This document shows, one piece after another, positions 8,435 through 17,254 of a stretch of 41,649 bases of DNA. The translations under genes were made by a program, and so were the position numbers. Source of the stretch: Fermentimonas sp. GTDB taxonomy: Bacteria; Bacteroidota; Bacteroidia; Bacteroidales; Dysgonomonadaceae. The stretch covers positions 1 to 41,649 of the forward strand of contig JADMKP010000002.1 of NCBI GenBank assembly GCA_015478775.1. Reading direction: 5' to 3'. The notes beneath the pieces were generated by a model. The model did no database searches. It saw only the letters and a program-made list of their open reading frames with translations, and had not been told where the DNA came from. Position 1 is the first letter of the stretch. Each line of letters starts with the position of its first letter.

Positions 8435-9217
8435 TTAAAGCTTTGCCGACTCAGTATAAGCATCGTGATAAAAAATAAGAGTACGTTTTTCATCCCTAAC
8501 CTTATCCATAAACTTCTTTTTCTCCTCCATGGCCACAACCATGCTGTTATCATAAGCACAAAGCCAGCTGAGTTGGAGGTTTAATGAAGTTGGAACCACA
8601 TCGCCCGGGAAAGCATACTTACCATCTTCGTTTTCAAATAATACTGCAATCTGACCAGGAGAGTGACCATCATAAAGCTCAAGATAGATATTCTCGTCGA
8701 GTTGTATGTCGTCCAGCACAAACCTAAGTTGCCCTGCATCATAAATAGGCTCTATATTGTCTGCGAAAAATGAGCTCGCCTCGAATAGCGAAGGCTTGCG
8801 ATAGTTGTTCCACTGCTTTAAACTTAAATGATATGTGGCGTTTGGGTAGGCGGGCACTGCTTCGTTGTTATCGTTTAGCACTGTGTTGCCTCCACAATGA
8901 TCGAAATGAAGGTGCGATACTATTACATCTGTAACATCTTCTGGCTTGTAGCCAATCTTACTGATTTCGTCTCTTATATCTTTCTGATCGAAAGGCTGAA
9001 AGAATTTTAGTTTAGAGTCGTGCTTATTTCCTATACCCGAATCGATAAGAATACGCCGTGTTTCAGTCTCTATAAATAGGCATCGCATAGCCATTACACA
9101 CATGTTATTGTCGTTTGTTTTGTACTTGGCCGACCAGTATTTCTTGGGCACCGGACCAAACATCACTCCGCCGTCTCCCATAAAATAACCTGATTCAATA
9201 ATATGAAACTTAAGCAT
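8435..9217 (-). CDS. Metallo-beta-lactamase-fold hydrolase (lactonase-like subgroup)
   Basis: 260 residues from the ATG at 9217; the TTG seven codons further upstream is less likely. The zinc signature SHLHFDHCGG is at ~101-110 (His102, His104, Asp106, His107). It is followed by a later DGHSPGQ His, FPGDVV Asp and FYHD His, so both zinc sites of the fold look complete. The HxHxDH layout and overall length resemble the AHL-lactonase-like MBL proteins, but substrate cannot be read from sequence. A cytoplasmic location is likely, as no signal peptide is seen. It is transcribed divergently from DUF4924, with only 37 bp between start codons. Confidence 0.85.
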   Translation of the reverse strand: MLKFHIIESGYFMGDGGVMFGPVPKKYWSAKYKTNDNNMCVMAMRCLFIETETRRILIDSGIGNKHDSKLKFFQPFDQKDIRDEISKIGYKPEDVTDVIVSHLHFDHCGGNTVLNDNNEAVPAYPNATYHLSLKQWNNYRKPSLFEASSFFADNIEPIYDAGQLRFVLDDIQLDENIYLELYDGHSPGQIAVLFENEDGKYAFPGDVVPTSLNLQLSWLCAYDNSMVVAMEEKKKFMDKVRDEKRTLIFYHDAYTESAKL

Positions 9218-9224
9218 ATTGTTG

Positions 9225-9243
9225 TATTTTTGTAGCAAATTTA
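9225..9243. promoter_or_regulatory. Face-to-face -7 boxes of divergent genes
   Basis: A plus-strand TATTTTTG (9225-9232) and a minus-strand TAAATTTG (9236-9243) both match the Bacteroidota -7 consensus in the 37-bp gap between two start codons. Neither has a convincing -33 partner. If both are used, each box lies in the other transcript's initial region. Confidence 0.4.
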
Positions 9244-9254
9244 CTATTTTATTT

Positions 9255-9794
9255 ATGAAGATTCCCGAAAAGAAGTATAATATTGCAGAGTATTTGTTGT
9301 ATATGTGGCAAATAGAAGACCTTTTGAGAGCCTATAACCTGGATATTGATTTAATTCAGAAATCTATTATCGATACTGTATATGAAACCGAAAGCGAGCG
9401 CAATAAAGCACGCAATTGGTATGAGGGACTGGTGATGATGATGAAGTCTGAGGCTGTGCAGGAGAACGGTCATCTTCAGATTAATAAAAATATTATTATT
9501 GAGCTCACCGACTTGCACTTGCGACTCCTTAAAAATCCTACAGAGTCTGATTATATTGGTGTTTATTACAACACGCTTCCGTATATAGTGGAGCTTCGTT
9601 CTAAATCGGATGATAAAGAGGCACCTGAACTTGAAACTTGTTTTATTGCTCTTTATGGTTATCTGCTTTTGAAAGTGCAGAAAAAAGAGATCTCTAAAGA
9701 AACGCAGGCGGCAGTTAAGCAAATTACGGCGTTGTTGAGACTTCTTTCTAAAAAATATAGAGAGGTAGAAGAACAAGAGCAGAATATTGTATAG
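9255..9794 (+). CDS. DUF4924 family protein
   Basis: 179 residues from the ATG at 9255 (MKIPEKKYNIAEYLLYMWQIEDLLRAY). The 12 residues upstream in frame are poor and overlap the divergent gene, so they are left out. It is predicted to be mostly alpha-helical and cytoplasmic, with charged amphipathic helices and no signal or membrane segment. The N-terminal pattern matches DUF4924, a Bacteroidota-restricted family of unknown function. It is followed 76 bp later by rfbD and then prfC, an order I recall from other Bacteroidales. No function is claimed. Confidence 0.8.
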   Translation: MKIPEKKYNIAEYLLYMWQIEDLLRAYNLDIDLIQKSIIDTVYETESERNKARNWYEGLVMMMKSEAVQENGHLQINKNIIIELTDLHLRLLKNPTESDYIGVYYNTLPYIVELRSKSDDKEAPELETCFIALYGYLLLKVQKKEISKETQAAVKQITALLRLLSKKYREVEEQEQNIV

Positions 9795-9870
9795 AAAAGG
9801 AACTTATGCAAGCTTGTAATTGGATCATTTTATATAACGTTTTGGTGAGGTACTTTTAAATAATTGAAGT

Positions 9871-10827
9871 ATGGCAATAATATTAGAGGCTATTAAACTT
9901 TTGGGTGCAGGCGAGAAAGAGGTTGTAAGGGAGCAATATTTTTATGGACTAGTTGAGAAAAATGTGTTGGTAACAGGTGCTGATGGTCAGCTGGGTAGCG
10001 AAATTAAGGTGCTTGCACAAAAGACAAACACTCCATTTAAGTTTCATTTTACAGATGCCGATAATCTTGATATAACAAGTAAAGATAAAGTTGAAGAATA
10101 CGTTAAAATCAACCATATTCAATATATAATTAATTGTGCTGGATATACCGCTGTTGATAAGGCCGAAGCAGATAGTAACAAAGCATTTGAGGTTAATGTA
10201 ACTGGTGTTGAAAATATAGCATTGGTTGCTAAACAATTTGGTGTTAAGGTAATTCATATCTCTACAGATTTTGTGTTTGATGGAGCTTCTGAAGTTGCAT
10301 ATACAGAAGAGATGACTCCTAACCCTTTGTCGGTTTATGGATCTAGTAAACTAAAGGGTGAAGAGGCTTTAATGCAGATGAGTATCAATTGGATAATTAT
10401 TCGCACGAGCTGGTTGTTTTCGGAGTTTAAAAGCAACTTTGTGAAGACGATGATTAGCTTAATGAAACAAAAAGATAAGCTCACTATTGTTGAAGACGAA
10501 GTGGGCACTCCCACCTATGCTGCCGATTTGGCCGAGATGATTATTCACATTTTGCAATTGTCTGAGAAGGATGAGTGGAAAACAGGTTTATATCATTTCT
10601 GTAATAGGGGCGAGGTTTCGAGATTAGAATTTACAAAAGAGATAAAACGCTTGGCAGGAATTAAGGACTGTGAAGTCAGTGGTATTTCGGCGAAAGAATA
10701 TGGGGCTGTGGCTAAGCGACCGGCATATAGTGCTCTTGACCCATCAAAAATAGCTAATGCTTTTAGTGTTAAGATTCCAAGTTGGGAAGAAGCACTTGAG
10801 CGTTGTATTAAAAAAATAAACATATAG
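9871..10827 (+). CDS. rfbD: dTDP-4-dehydrorhamnose reductase
   Basis: 318 residues if the ATG at 9871 is used. It catalyses the last step of dTDP-L-rhamnose synthesis, NAD(P)H reduction of dTDP-4-dehydro-rhamnose, for surface polysaccharide. The Rossmann motif NVLVTGADGQLGSEI starts only at ~residue 31. The SDR active site is seen as STDFVFDG followed by the YGSSKLKGE Tyr-x3-Lys, and the IIRTSWLF and GTPTYAADLA blocks are typical. The family normally begins two to four residues before the Rossmann strand, so the first ~29 residues are an unusual extension. A GTG at 9964 is an alternative start. It lies 15 bp before prfC, probably co-transcribed. Confidence 0.92.
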   Translation: MAIILEAIKLLGAGEKEVVREQYFYGLVEKNVLVTGADGQLGSEIKVLAQKTNTPFKFHFTDADNLDITSKDKVEEYVKINHIQYIINCAGYTAVDKAEADSNKAFEVNVTGVENIALVAKQFGVKVIHISTDFVFDGASEVAYTEEMTPNPLSVYGSSKLKGEEALMQMSINWIIIRTSWLFSEFKSNFVKTMISLMKQKDKLTIVEDEVGTPTYAADLAEMIIHILQLSEKDEWKTGLYHFCNRGEVSRLEFTKEIKRLAGIKDCEVSGISAKEYGAVAKRPAYSALDPSKIANAFSVKIPSWEEALERCIKKINI

Positions 10828-10842
10828 AATAATTTTCAATAG

Positions 10843-12417
10843 ATGAATTTGAAAAAAGAGATACAAAAGCGAAGAACATTCGCCGTGATTAGTCACCCCG
10901 ACGCGGGAAAAACAACACTTACAGAAAAACTATTACTCTTTGGAGGTGCAATACATGTTGCTGGTGCTGTAAAGTCGAATAAGATTAAGAAAAGCGCTAC
11001 ATCCGACTGGATGGAGATTGAAAAGCAACGTGGTATATCTGTTGCCACCTCTGTTATGGGTTTTGATTACAATAAGCATAAAATAAATATTCTGGATACA
11101 CCTGGTCACCAAGACTTTGCCGAAGATACTTTTCGAACTCTAACCGCTGTTGACAGTGTTATAGTGGTGGTTGACATTGCAAAAGGTGTGGAGGTGCAAA
11201 CACGCAAGCTTATGGAAGTTTGCCGTATGCGCAACACTCCTGTGATGATATTTGTGAATAAACTGGACCGTGAGGGTAAAAATCCTTTTGATGTTCTGGA
11301 TGAGCTGGAAGAAGAGTTGCAGATTGCTGTTCGACCCCTAAGCTGGCCAATTGATATGGGTGATAGGTTTAAGGGTGTGTATAATCTTTATAGAAATAGT
11401 CTGGATCTCTTTAAGCCAAGTAAGCAGGTTGTAACTGAATCTATAAAGCTAGATGTGGAATCAGCAAACCTAGAAAGTCATATAGGAAGTGCCTTATCAT
11501 CTAAATTACGAGAAGAGGTTGAGTTGATTACAGAGGTTTATTCAGAATTTGATAGAGAAGACTACCTTGCTGGCAAGCTTGCACCTGTATTTTTTGGTTC
11601 AGCTTTAAATAACTTTGGTGTTAAGGAGCTGCTAGACTGCTTTGTGGAGATTGCGCCATCACCCCGAAAGGTTCAGGCAGAGGAACGAGTGGTTGATCCT
11701 TATGAAAATACATTTACGGGATTTGTATTTAAGATTCATGCTAATATGGACCCCAACCATCGTTCGCGTATTGCATTTGTTAAGATTTGCTCAGGACAGT
11801 TTGAGCGTAATGTAAATTATAAGCACGTACGTTTTAATAGGATGATGAAATTCTCATCTCCCACAGCATTTATGGCTCAAAAGAAAGAGATTCTGGAAGA
11901 GGCATTTGCAGGGGATATTATTGGATTGCCCGACACTGGCAATTTTAAGATCGGCGATACATTAACATCTGGAGAGGACTTGCATTTTAAAGGCTTGCCA
12001 AGCTTCTCGCCCGAGATGTTTAAATATATAGAGAATGCAGATCCGATGAAGTCTAAGCAACTTCAAAAAGGAGTGGAGCAGCTAATGGATGAAGGTGTTG
12101 CACAGCTATTCACCAATCAATTTAATGGACGAAAGATTATTGGAACAGTAGGTCAGCTTCAGTTTGAAGTAATTGAATACCGCTTGCTACATGAGTACGG
12201 TGCACAGTGCCGGTGGAACCCTATTCAGCTATTTAAAGCATGTTGGATAGAGAGTGAAGATAAAGAGCAGCTAGCCGATTTTAAAAGGCGTAAGTATCAA
12301 TATATGGCTCATGATAAGCAGGGTAGAGATGTATTCCTTGCTGAATCTAATTATATACTAATGATGGCACAGCAGGATTTTAAGAATATTAAATTCCACT
12401 TTGCATCGGAGTATTAA
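10843..12417 (+). CDS. prfC: Peptide chain release factor 3 (RF3)
   Basis: 524 residues, the usual RF3 length. It is a translational GTPase that recycles RF1/RF2 from the ribosome after termination. G1 is [12 protein letters not shown] (~17-28), G3 is [12 protein letters not shown] and G4 is NKLDREGK. The RF3-specific [18 protein letters not shown] switch region is present. Domains II and III follow, with the family-typical [10 protein letters not shown] block. It is cytoplasmic and converges on the mscS gene with 13 bp between stop codons. Confidence 0.96.
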   Translation: MNLKKEIQKRRTFAVISHPDAGKTTLTEKLLLFGGAIHVAGAVKSNKIKKSATSDWMEIEKQRGISVATSVMGFDYNKHKINILDTPGHQDFAEDTFRTLTAVDSVIVVVDIAKGVEVQTRKLMEVCRMRNTPVMIFVNKLDREGKNPFDVLDELEEELQIAVRPLSWPIDMGDRFKGVYNLYRNSLDLFKPSKQVVTESIKLDVESANLESHIGSALSSKLREEVELITEVYSEFDREDYLAGKLAPVFFGSALNNFGVKELLDCFVEIAPSPRKVQAEERVVDPYENTFTGFVFKIHANMDPNHRSRIAFVKICSGQFERNVNYKHVRFNRMMKFSSPTAFMAQKKEILEEAFAGDIIGLPDTGNFKIGDTLTSGEDLHFKGLPSFSPEMFKYIENADPMKSKQLQKGVEQLMDEGVAQLFTNQFNGRKIIGTVGQLQFEVIEYRLLHEYGAQCRWNPIQLFKACWIESEDKEQLADFKRRKYQYMAHDKQGRDVFLAESNYILMMAQQDFKNIKFHFASEY

Positions 12418-12430
12418 GTGATTACTATTT

Positions 12431-13342
12431 TTAATCCTTTGCCATGTGAATAGTCATTTGCTGCAAAGAACTAATCATACCTCTCTCAAAAAGATTTTGA
12501 TAAATCTTTTCAGTGAGGTCGTGATTAACACCCCACAGGTCGGCTTTTTCTGCCCACACCCTAACAGTAAATTCAAGCGTGGCAGTATTTATCTTTGTCA
12601 TTCTTGCAAAAGGGTCTGGCTGAATAAGCACCTTTGGATGTTCGCGAGCAATAGCCAATAGCACTTTTTTCACCTCTTCTACATTGCTGCCATAATCAAC
12701 ATTTACAACAATATCAGTGCGAAGAGTACCATCTAAGCTATTATTATTTGTAATATTACCCGTAGAAAGCGGTCCATTTGGAATATAAACAGTCTTGTTG
12801 TCTCCCGTTCTAAGTATGGTGTGCAAGATGCCAATACTCACAACTGTGCCTTCAAGACCTTGAGCCTTAATATAATCGCCTCCTCTGAATGGTTTGCTAA
12901 GTAATATAAGTACACCTCCTGCAAAATTAGACAGGTTGTCTTTCATGGCCAATCCAATAGCCAATCCCATAGTACCAATTAAGGCTGCAATGGAAACGGT
13001 TTTTACTCCCACGGCTCTAATTATTATCATAAACAGCACGATAAAAAGTATGGTTTGTACAATGCTGCTTATGAATCCTTTAAGTACAACATCCCACGAG
13101 CTTTTCTTTAATATATTGTTACTGAGACCGTTTATTTTTAATATAATAAAACGTCCAACAAAAAATATTACAAGTGCCAGTATAATATTAGCTGCTAAAT
13201 CTATACCCCAGGTTAAAGCGTTATCAAGTACCTGCTCGAATTGGCCAGTCTTTATTAATTCTCCAAATGTTGGTTGTGGAGTTGTATGCAAATTGATGCT
13301 GTCAGATGGAATAATTGGTTGTAAGAGAGAAGACATGCTCAT
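12431..13342 (-). CDS. Small mechanosensitive channel, MscS family
   Basis: 303 residues from the ATG at 13342. A TTG further upstream lies inside the promoter box and is rejected; an ATG two codons later is also possible. Three membrane segments are seen: LAANIILALVIFFVGRFIIL, a second from VQTILFIVLFMIIIRAVGV, and the pore helix SIAALIGTMGLAIGLAMKDNLSNFAGGVLIL. The soluble MscS beta domain follows (FRGGDYI, GTVVSIGILHT, VYIPNGPLSTGNITN). Function: tension-gated pressure relief at the inner membrane (family knowledge). The length is that of minimal MscS channels. Confidence 0.93.
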   Translation of the reverse strand: MSMSSLLQPIIPSDSINLHTTPQPTFGELIKTGQFEQVLDNALTWGIDLAANIILALVIFFVGRFIILKINGLSNNILKKSSWDVVLKGFISSIVQTILFIVLFMIIIRAVGVKTVSIAALIGTMGLAIGLAMKDNLSNFAGGVLILLSKPFRGGDYIKAQGLEGTVVSIGILHTILRTGDNKTVYIPNGPLSTGNITNNNSLDGTLRTDIVVNVDYGSNVEEVKKVLLAIAREHPKVLIQPDPFARMTKINTATLEFTVRVWAEKADLWGVNHDLTEKIYQNLFERGMISSLQQMTIHMAKD

Positions 13343-13363
13343 ATAATTTATTTTAATTGGTTG

Positions 13364-13371
13364 CAAAGTTA
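13364..13371 (-). promoter_or_regulatory. -7 promoter box of the mscS gene
   Basis: TAACTTTG on the minus strand fits the Bacteroidota -7 consensus and lies 22 bp before the ATG at 13342. No clear -33 element is seen. Confidence 0.45.
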
Positions 13372-13491
13372 CTACAAATACAGAAAAAAACGTCTATTTT
13401 TGTGCATGACTCATTATAAGGAATGTTTATAACTCTTAAGTTGGTTATTATCCTCAATGTGGGCTATTTATAATTAGAATTAATAAAGCAA

Positions 13492-14331
13492 ATGAAAATA
13501 AATAATACACTTATAGTTGCACTACTGCTAGCAATTTCTGTGCAGATAAAAGCACAGTCACCTAACTATCTGGAGTGGGTAGAACGCTCTGCAACGCATA
13601 TAGATAATAACAATCTTGACAGTGCGGCAATTTCTTTGCAAAAAGCAATGAGGCTTGATCCAGCTAATGAAAATAACTCGGTTTTACTTTTAAATCTTGG
13701 CATTATACAACGGCAGCTAAGGAATTACGATGATGCTTATATTTCTTTTACTGCTTCACTTCCCAATAATCCTATTCCGGATATCGTGCTTCACAATAGA
13801 GCCTCTTTGCTAATGGAGCTAGGTAGGTTTGATGAGGCTATGGAAGATTATAATTTACTTATTACAGATTTCCCCGATGATATAGAGGCATATTATCGCA
13901 GGGGAGTACTTTTTCTTGAAGAAAATAATCGAGTTAAAGCTGAAGCAGATTTTAAAAAATCGGAAGAGATAGATCCGAATAATATGTATACTAAACTAAG
14001 CAAGGCTTTATTATTTAAGCTTGATAATAAGTGGGAACTTGCCGAAATGGTTTATACAGATTTGATAAACAGTGAACCAAATAGTGATCCTAGTTTTTAT
14101 ATGAACAGGGCAGAGTGTTATATAAATAATGGTAAAACACTACTGGCTTCGGCCGACTTGCGCTCTGTGGAACTTTCGCAAAGCGGAAATCCTTATTACT
14201 ATTTCCTTCGCGGAAGAGTGCGACTAGATCAGTTTGACAAGAAAGCTGCTAAGACCGACTTTGAGAAAGCTAAATCTATGGGCTACGATGAGTCAATAGT
14301 TCATGAGTGGTTGAAAAAGGCTGATAAATGA
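13492..14331 (+). CDS. Periplasmic tetratricopeptide-repeat protein
   Basis: 279 residues. The signal peptide is MKINNTLIVALLLAISVQIKAQ, with a likely cut after KAQ. The rest is a series of 34-residue TPR-like helical pairs from ~30 to the end, with consensus-like segments such as AISLQKAMRLDPANE, DEAMEDYNLLITDFPDD, AEADFKKSEEIDPNN and AKTDFEKAKSMG. TPR arrays mediate protein-protein contacts; the partner is unknown. A possible -7 box TATTTTTG sits at 13395-13402. The zinc peptidase gene follows after 36 bp and may be co-transcribed. Confidence 0.85.
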   Translation: MKINNTLIVALLLAISVQIKAQSPNYLEWVERSATHIDNNNLDSAAISLQKAMRLDPANENNSVLLLNLGIIQRQLRNYDDAYISFTASLPNNPIPDIVLHNRASLLMELGRFDEAMEDYNLLITDFPDDIEAYYRRGVLFLEENNRVKAEADFKKSEEIDPNNMYTKLSKALLFKLDNKWELAEMVYTDLINSEPNSDPSFYMNRAECYINNGKTLLASADLRSVELSQSGNPYYYFLRGRVRLDQFDKKAAKTDFEKAKSMGYDESIVHEWLKKADK

Positions 14332-14367
14332 GAAGTAATTAACTAACCAAATAAAACTTTATTTACG

Positions 14368-15228
14368 ATGAAATGGGTAAGAAGAAATGATAGTGATGCC
14401 AATTATGAGGATAGAAGAGGCAGAGGCAGGGGAAAAAAAGCTGCAATCGGAGGTGCAGGGGCTGTTATAGTTGCAATTATCGCACTATTATTTGGTCAGG
14501 ATCCATTTGAAGCAGTAAATATGGTGAACGGTATTTCACCGGGTGGCGCATCAACAGAAGTTGTGGATCCTTCAAGGGTGAATGAAAATGAGGACTTGAA
14601 GGTGTTTACATTAGGTGTTTTCAATAGTGCAAATGAGGTGTGGAGTGAGATTTTTAGAACACAGATGCAGCAGACATATCAGAACCCTACTCTTGTTACA
14701 TTTACTGATGCAACTACTTCGGAGTGTGGTGGAGCAACTTCTTCTGTTGGTCCTTTTTATTGTCCTGCTGATCAGAAAATGTATATAGATCTTAACTTTT
14801 TTCATCAGCTGAGAAGTGATTTTGGAGCAAAAGGCGACCTTGCAATGGCTTACGTTACAGCTCATGAAGTTGGGCATCATGTTCAAAAACTACTTGGTAT
14901 TCTTGATCAGGTTAATCAGTACAGAGGTAAAATTAGTGAAACAGAATACAATAAACTTAATGTTAAGCTAGAACTTCAGGCCGACTTTTTGGCGGGTGTG
15001 TGGGTTCATCATGCACAACTAATGAATATTATTAAACTTGAACCTGGAGATTTGGAGTCGGCAATAAGTGCCACAACCGCAGTTGGTGATGATACTATTC
15101 AGAAACGCTCGATGGGATATACAGTACCCGACTCGTTTACACATGGTACTTCTGCAGAGCGCACCTATTGGTTTAAATTGGGGATGGAGACAGGAGATAT
15201 TAACAAGGGAGATACATTTAGTAATTAA
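14368..15228 (+). CDS. ypfJ: Neutral zinc metallopeptidase, YpfJ family
   Basis: 286 residues. A short basic N-terminus (RRGRGRGKK) is followed by one membrane segment (~26-43, AAIGGAGAVIVAIIALLFG), so most of the protein should lie outside the cytoplasmic membrane. The zinc motif is AHEVGHHVQ (His166, Glu167, His170), with a downstream ELQADFLAGVW segment that supplies a further acidic ligand typical of the family. SSVGPFYCPADQKMYID is also characteristic. Length matches PF04228 proteins. Its physiological substrate is unknown. It lies 36 bp after a TPR gene. Confidence 0.9.
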   Translation: MKWVRRNDSDANYEDRRGRGRGKKAAIGGAGAVIVAIIALLFGQDPFEAVNMVNGISPGGASTEVVDPSRVNENEDLKVFTLGVFNSANEVWSEIFRTQMQQTYQNPTLVTFTDATTSECGGATSSVGPFYCPADQKMYIDLNFFHQLRSDFGAKGDLAMAYVTAHEVGHHVQKLLGILDQVNQYRGKISETEYNKLNVKLELQADFLAGVWVHHAQLMNIIKLEPGDLESAISATTAVGDDTIQKRSMGYTVPDSFTHGTSAERTYWFKLGMETGDINKGDTFSN

Positions 15229-15236
15229 CTCGAAAT

Positions 15237-15336
15237 ACTTGCATTTAACTAGACACTTGTGATCAACTAGAAAAACTTATAATTGATTTGAGCAACTAGT
15301 GATTAATTAGAAGAACTTGAAATTGTTTTGAATCAA
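15237..15336. repeat. Degenerate tandem repeat, ~20-bp period
   Basis: Right after the ypfJ stop codon, about five units begin with ACTT/ACTAG at 15237, 15255, 15275, 15295 and 15315. Unit lengths are 18, 20, 20, 20 and ~20. An approximate consensus is ACTTGTRATTNANTTGAANA. The units are diverged (roughly 60-70% alike by eye). The region is non-coding. Confidence 0.5.
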
Positions 15337-15363
15337 GATTAATGGCCTATAAATTTCATAAAT

Positions 15364-16470
15364 ATGAACAGAGCAAAAGCTCTTTTTCTTGAATTATTGT
15401 CAGCAGCACTTTGGGAGCGTTTGGCTATTCCACAATTGTTTGATAGAGTTGAAAGCAACTTGTGGCAACAAGTTTGCGAATTAGCTATCGAACAAAAAGT
15501 AGTTGCTCTTATTTACGATGGTATAATGACTTTGCCTTCTGAATTGCTTCCTGAAAAAAAAATATTATTTAAGCTTCATCTTCAAACCGAGTCAATTGAG
15601 AAAGCGAATAATCGAATTAATAATGTCCTCAAAAAGCTATCTGAGGAGTATGAGAAATTAGGCTGCCCCTTTGTGCTTCTTAAAGGGCAAGCCAACGCCT
15701 CTTTTTATCCAAATCCTGTTCATCGTACTACGGGTGACATAGATGCATTTTTATACATAAACGGAGATTACCAGAAAGCCAACGATTGGGCACGAAGCAA
15801 AGGGTTGGTAATGGATGCAGAAAATATTCATCATCAATCATTTAAATATGAGGGGGTACTCATTGAAAATCATAAATGGGCCTCTTTCTTCGGCATAAGA
15901 AAATATGACAAACTTTTAAAGTATAAAGTTAACGAAATAAGTGCAAACAACAGCTTTCTGAAAATTTATATAGATGGGGTGGAAGTGCAGGTACTTCCTC
16001 ATGAGTTTAATGCATTCTTTATCTTTCAGCATATCTTCCATCATTTCATTCATTTGGGAATAGGTATACGACAGCTGTGCGATTGGGTGTTGTTTCTTGA
16101 CCGTAATTCTTCCTTAATAGCTAAAGATTATTTTCTGCGACTGGTAAACGAGTTTGATTTGCTATATGCAATGCAAATATTTGCCTCGGTTGCCGTGAAG
16201 TATATAGGCGCAAATCCGGCTATATTTCCTTTTGAGATTGATACTAATGATGAGAATGTGGATATGGTAATGGATGACATCTTTAGCGGCGGGAGTTTTG
16301 GTTATGCAATATTTCAAGATAAAAGATTTCGGTCGTCTCTACATCGAAAATGGTATTCGTTTATGTATACCAACAAACGGTTGCGCAAGATTCACAAAAT
16401 AGCACCTAGCCATACTGCTAATCTACCACTCATTAAAGTGATGACAAACATTAAACTTTTGTTTAAATAA
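15364..16470 (+). CDS. Nucleotidyltransferase family protein (NTP_transf_5-like)
   Basis: 368 residues, no signal peptide. The centre holds FVLLKGQANASFYPNPVHRTTGDIDAFL (~122-148), where the KG and GDID residues match the polymerase-beta-fold nucleotidyltransferase core of the NTP_transf_5 group. The C-terminal half is helical (HEFNAFFIFQHIFHHFIHLGIGIRQLCDWVLFLD), also typical of these proteins. Members often occur with polysaccharide or exopolysaccharide genes; here the gene stands alone. Substrate is unknown. The start at 15364 follows the repeat-rich intergenic segment. Confidence 0.75.
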   Translation: MNRAKALFLELLSAALWERLAIPQLFDRVESNLWQQVCELAIEQKVVALIYDGIMTLPSELLPEKKILFKLHLQTESIEKANNRINNVLKKLSEEYEKLGCPFVLLKGQANASFYPNPVHRTTGDIDAFLYINGDYQKANDWARSKGLVMDAENIHHQSFKYEGVLIENHKWASFFGIRKYDKLLKYKVNEISANNSFLKIYIDGVEVQVLPHEFNAFFIFQHIFHHFIHLGIGIRQLCDWVLFLDRNSSLIAKDYFLRLVNEFDLLYAMQIFASVAVKYIGANPAIFPFEIDTNDENVDMVMDDIFSGGSFGYAIFQDKRFRSSLHRKWYSFMYTNKRLRKIHKIAPSHTANLPLIKVMTNIKLLFK

Positions 16471-16490
16471 AAGGTATGACAAGATAATTG

Positions 16491-16562
16491 TACACCCGGC
16501 GAGAATCGAACTCGCATCGTCGGAACCGGAATCCGGTATTCTATCCATTGAACTACGGGTGC
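16491..16562 (-). tRNA. tRNA-Arg, anticodon CCG
   Basis: The cloverleaf reads on the minus strand: acceptor GCACCCG/CGGGTGT, D arm GTTC...GAAT, anticodon loop TTCCGGT giving CCG (reads CGG, Arg), and T arm GCGAG TTCGATT CTCGC. The discriminator is A and CCA is not encoded. The outermost anticodon-stem position appears to be a C27-A43 mismatch and the variable loop has four bases. It lies 27 bp downstream of the DUF3256 gene on the same strand. Confidence 0.93.
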
Positions 16563-16589
16563 ATATTAATTAATACCTGAGAAGGATAA

Positions 16590-17231
16590 TTATTTAAAGC
16601 CAGATTCATCCCATTGCAAGATAACACTATCACTTTTTAAAAATGATTCAAACTCCTTAAGGTGCATATTATCGAGCCTATCTTTATAATGGAACAGCAG
16701 TGTTAAATCTGTGCTTGTCTCATCATATTTTGCAGAGATAGGATAAATATCAGGTAAAGATAGGGCATATTTATAATTATCTATGTACTTTTTCGAAGAA
16801 TCCATAAACATTTCAGGTGATAGCGAGGGAAGGAATAATTCGTTATCTAATTCTTTCCAATCGATTGTGTAAAAAGTGATGATACTATTGCATATATCTG
16901 TTTCGGCACCACCACAAACAGTTTGTATTACCGATACAATTGATGAATCTCCAGCAACAGGCAGTAGCTTTATTTGAGTATTTCCTACGTCAGAGGTTTT
17001 TATATTTAGATAGCTGCTACCATGGTTTACTTTTTGAATCTCTCCGAATATGTATGGAATTGCTGTTTTGGAGGTGTCTACTGTAAGCATTGTTTTATTG
17101 CCTTCTGAAATACCTGGGAGCAGTTCAGCTGGCATCGATATAAATATCTCGTTTATGGTTTGACTATAAACTTTTTGTTTGTGTACAACAAATGAGACTA
17201 ATAGAATTAAAGTGAAGATATATTTTTTCAT
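16590..17231 (-). CDS. DUF3256 family secreted protein
   Basis: 213 residues. The signal peptide is MKKYIFTLILLVSFVVHKQKVYSQ, followed by TINEIFISMPAELLPGISEGNKTMLTVD, the characteristic opening of DUF3256, a Bacteroidales-specific family without known function. The remainder is predicted beta-rich and ends in a polar region without membrane segments, suggesting a periplasmic protein. It starts 23 bp after the GH29 gene on the same strand and is likely in the same transcript. No enzyme motif is recognised. Confidence 0.78.
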   Translation of the reverse strand: MKKYIFTLILLVSFVVHKQKVYSQTINEIFISMPAELLPGISEGNKTMLTVDTSKTAIPYIFGEIQKVNHGSSYLNIKTSDVGNTQIKLLPVAGDSSIVSVIQTVCGGAETDICNSIITFYTIDWKELDNELFLPSLSPEMFMDSSKKYIDNYKYALSLPDIYPISAKYDETSTDLTLLFHYKDRLDNMHLKEFESFLKSDSVILQWDESGFK

Positions 17232-17254
17232 TTATTTCTGTATCAAGTGATAAT

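Noticed and set aside
15237-15336. Possible CRISPR array or attachment site
   Set aside because: Units are about 20 bp, contiguous and diverged, with no integrase or cas gene.
15364-16562. Nucleotidyltransferase acting on the neighbouring tRNA (CCA addition)
   Set aside because: The protein lacks the CCA-adding enzyme layout and fits NTP_transf_5; adjacency to a tRNA alone is not evidence.
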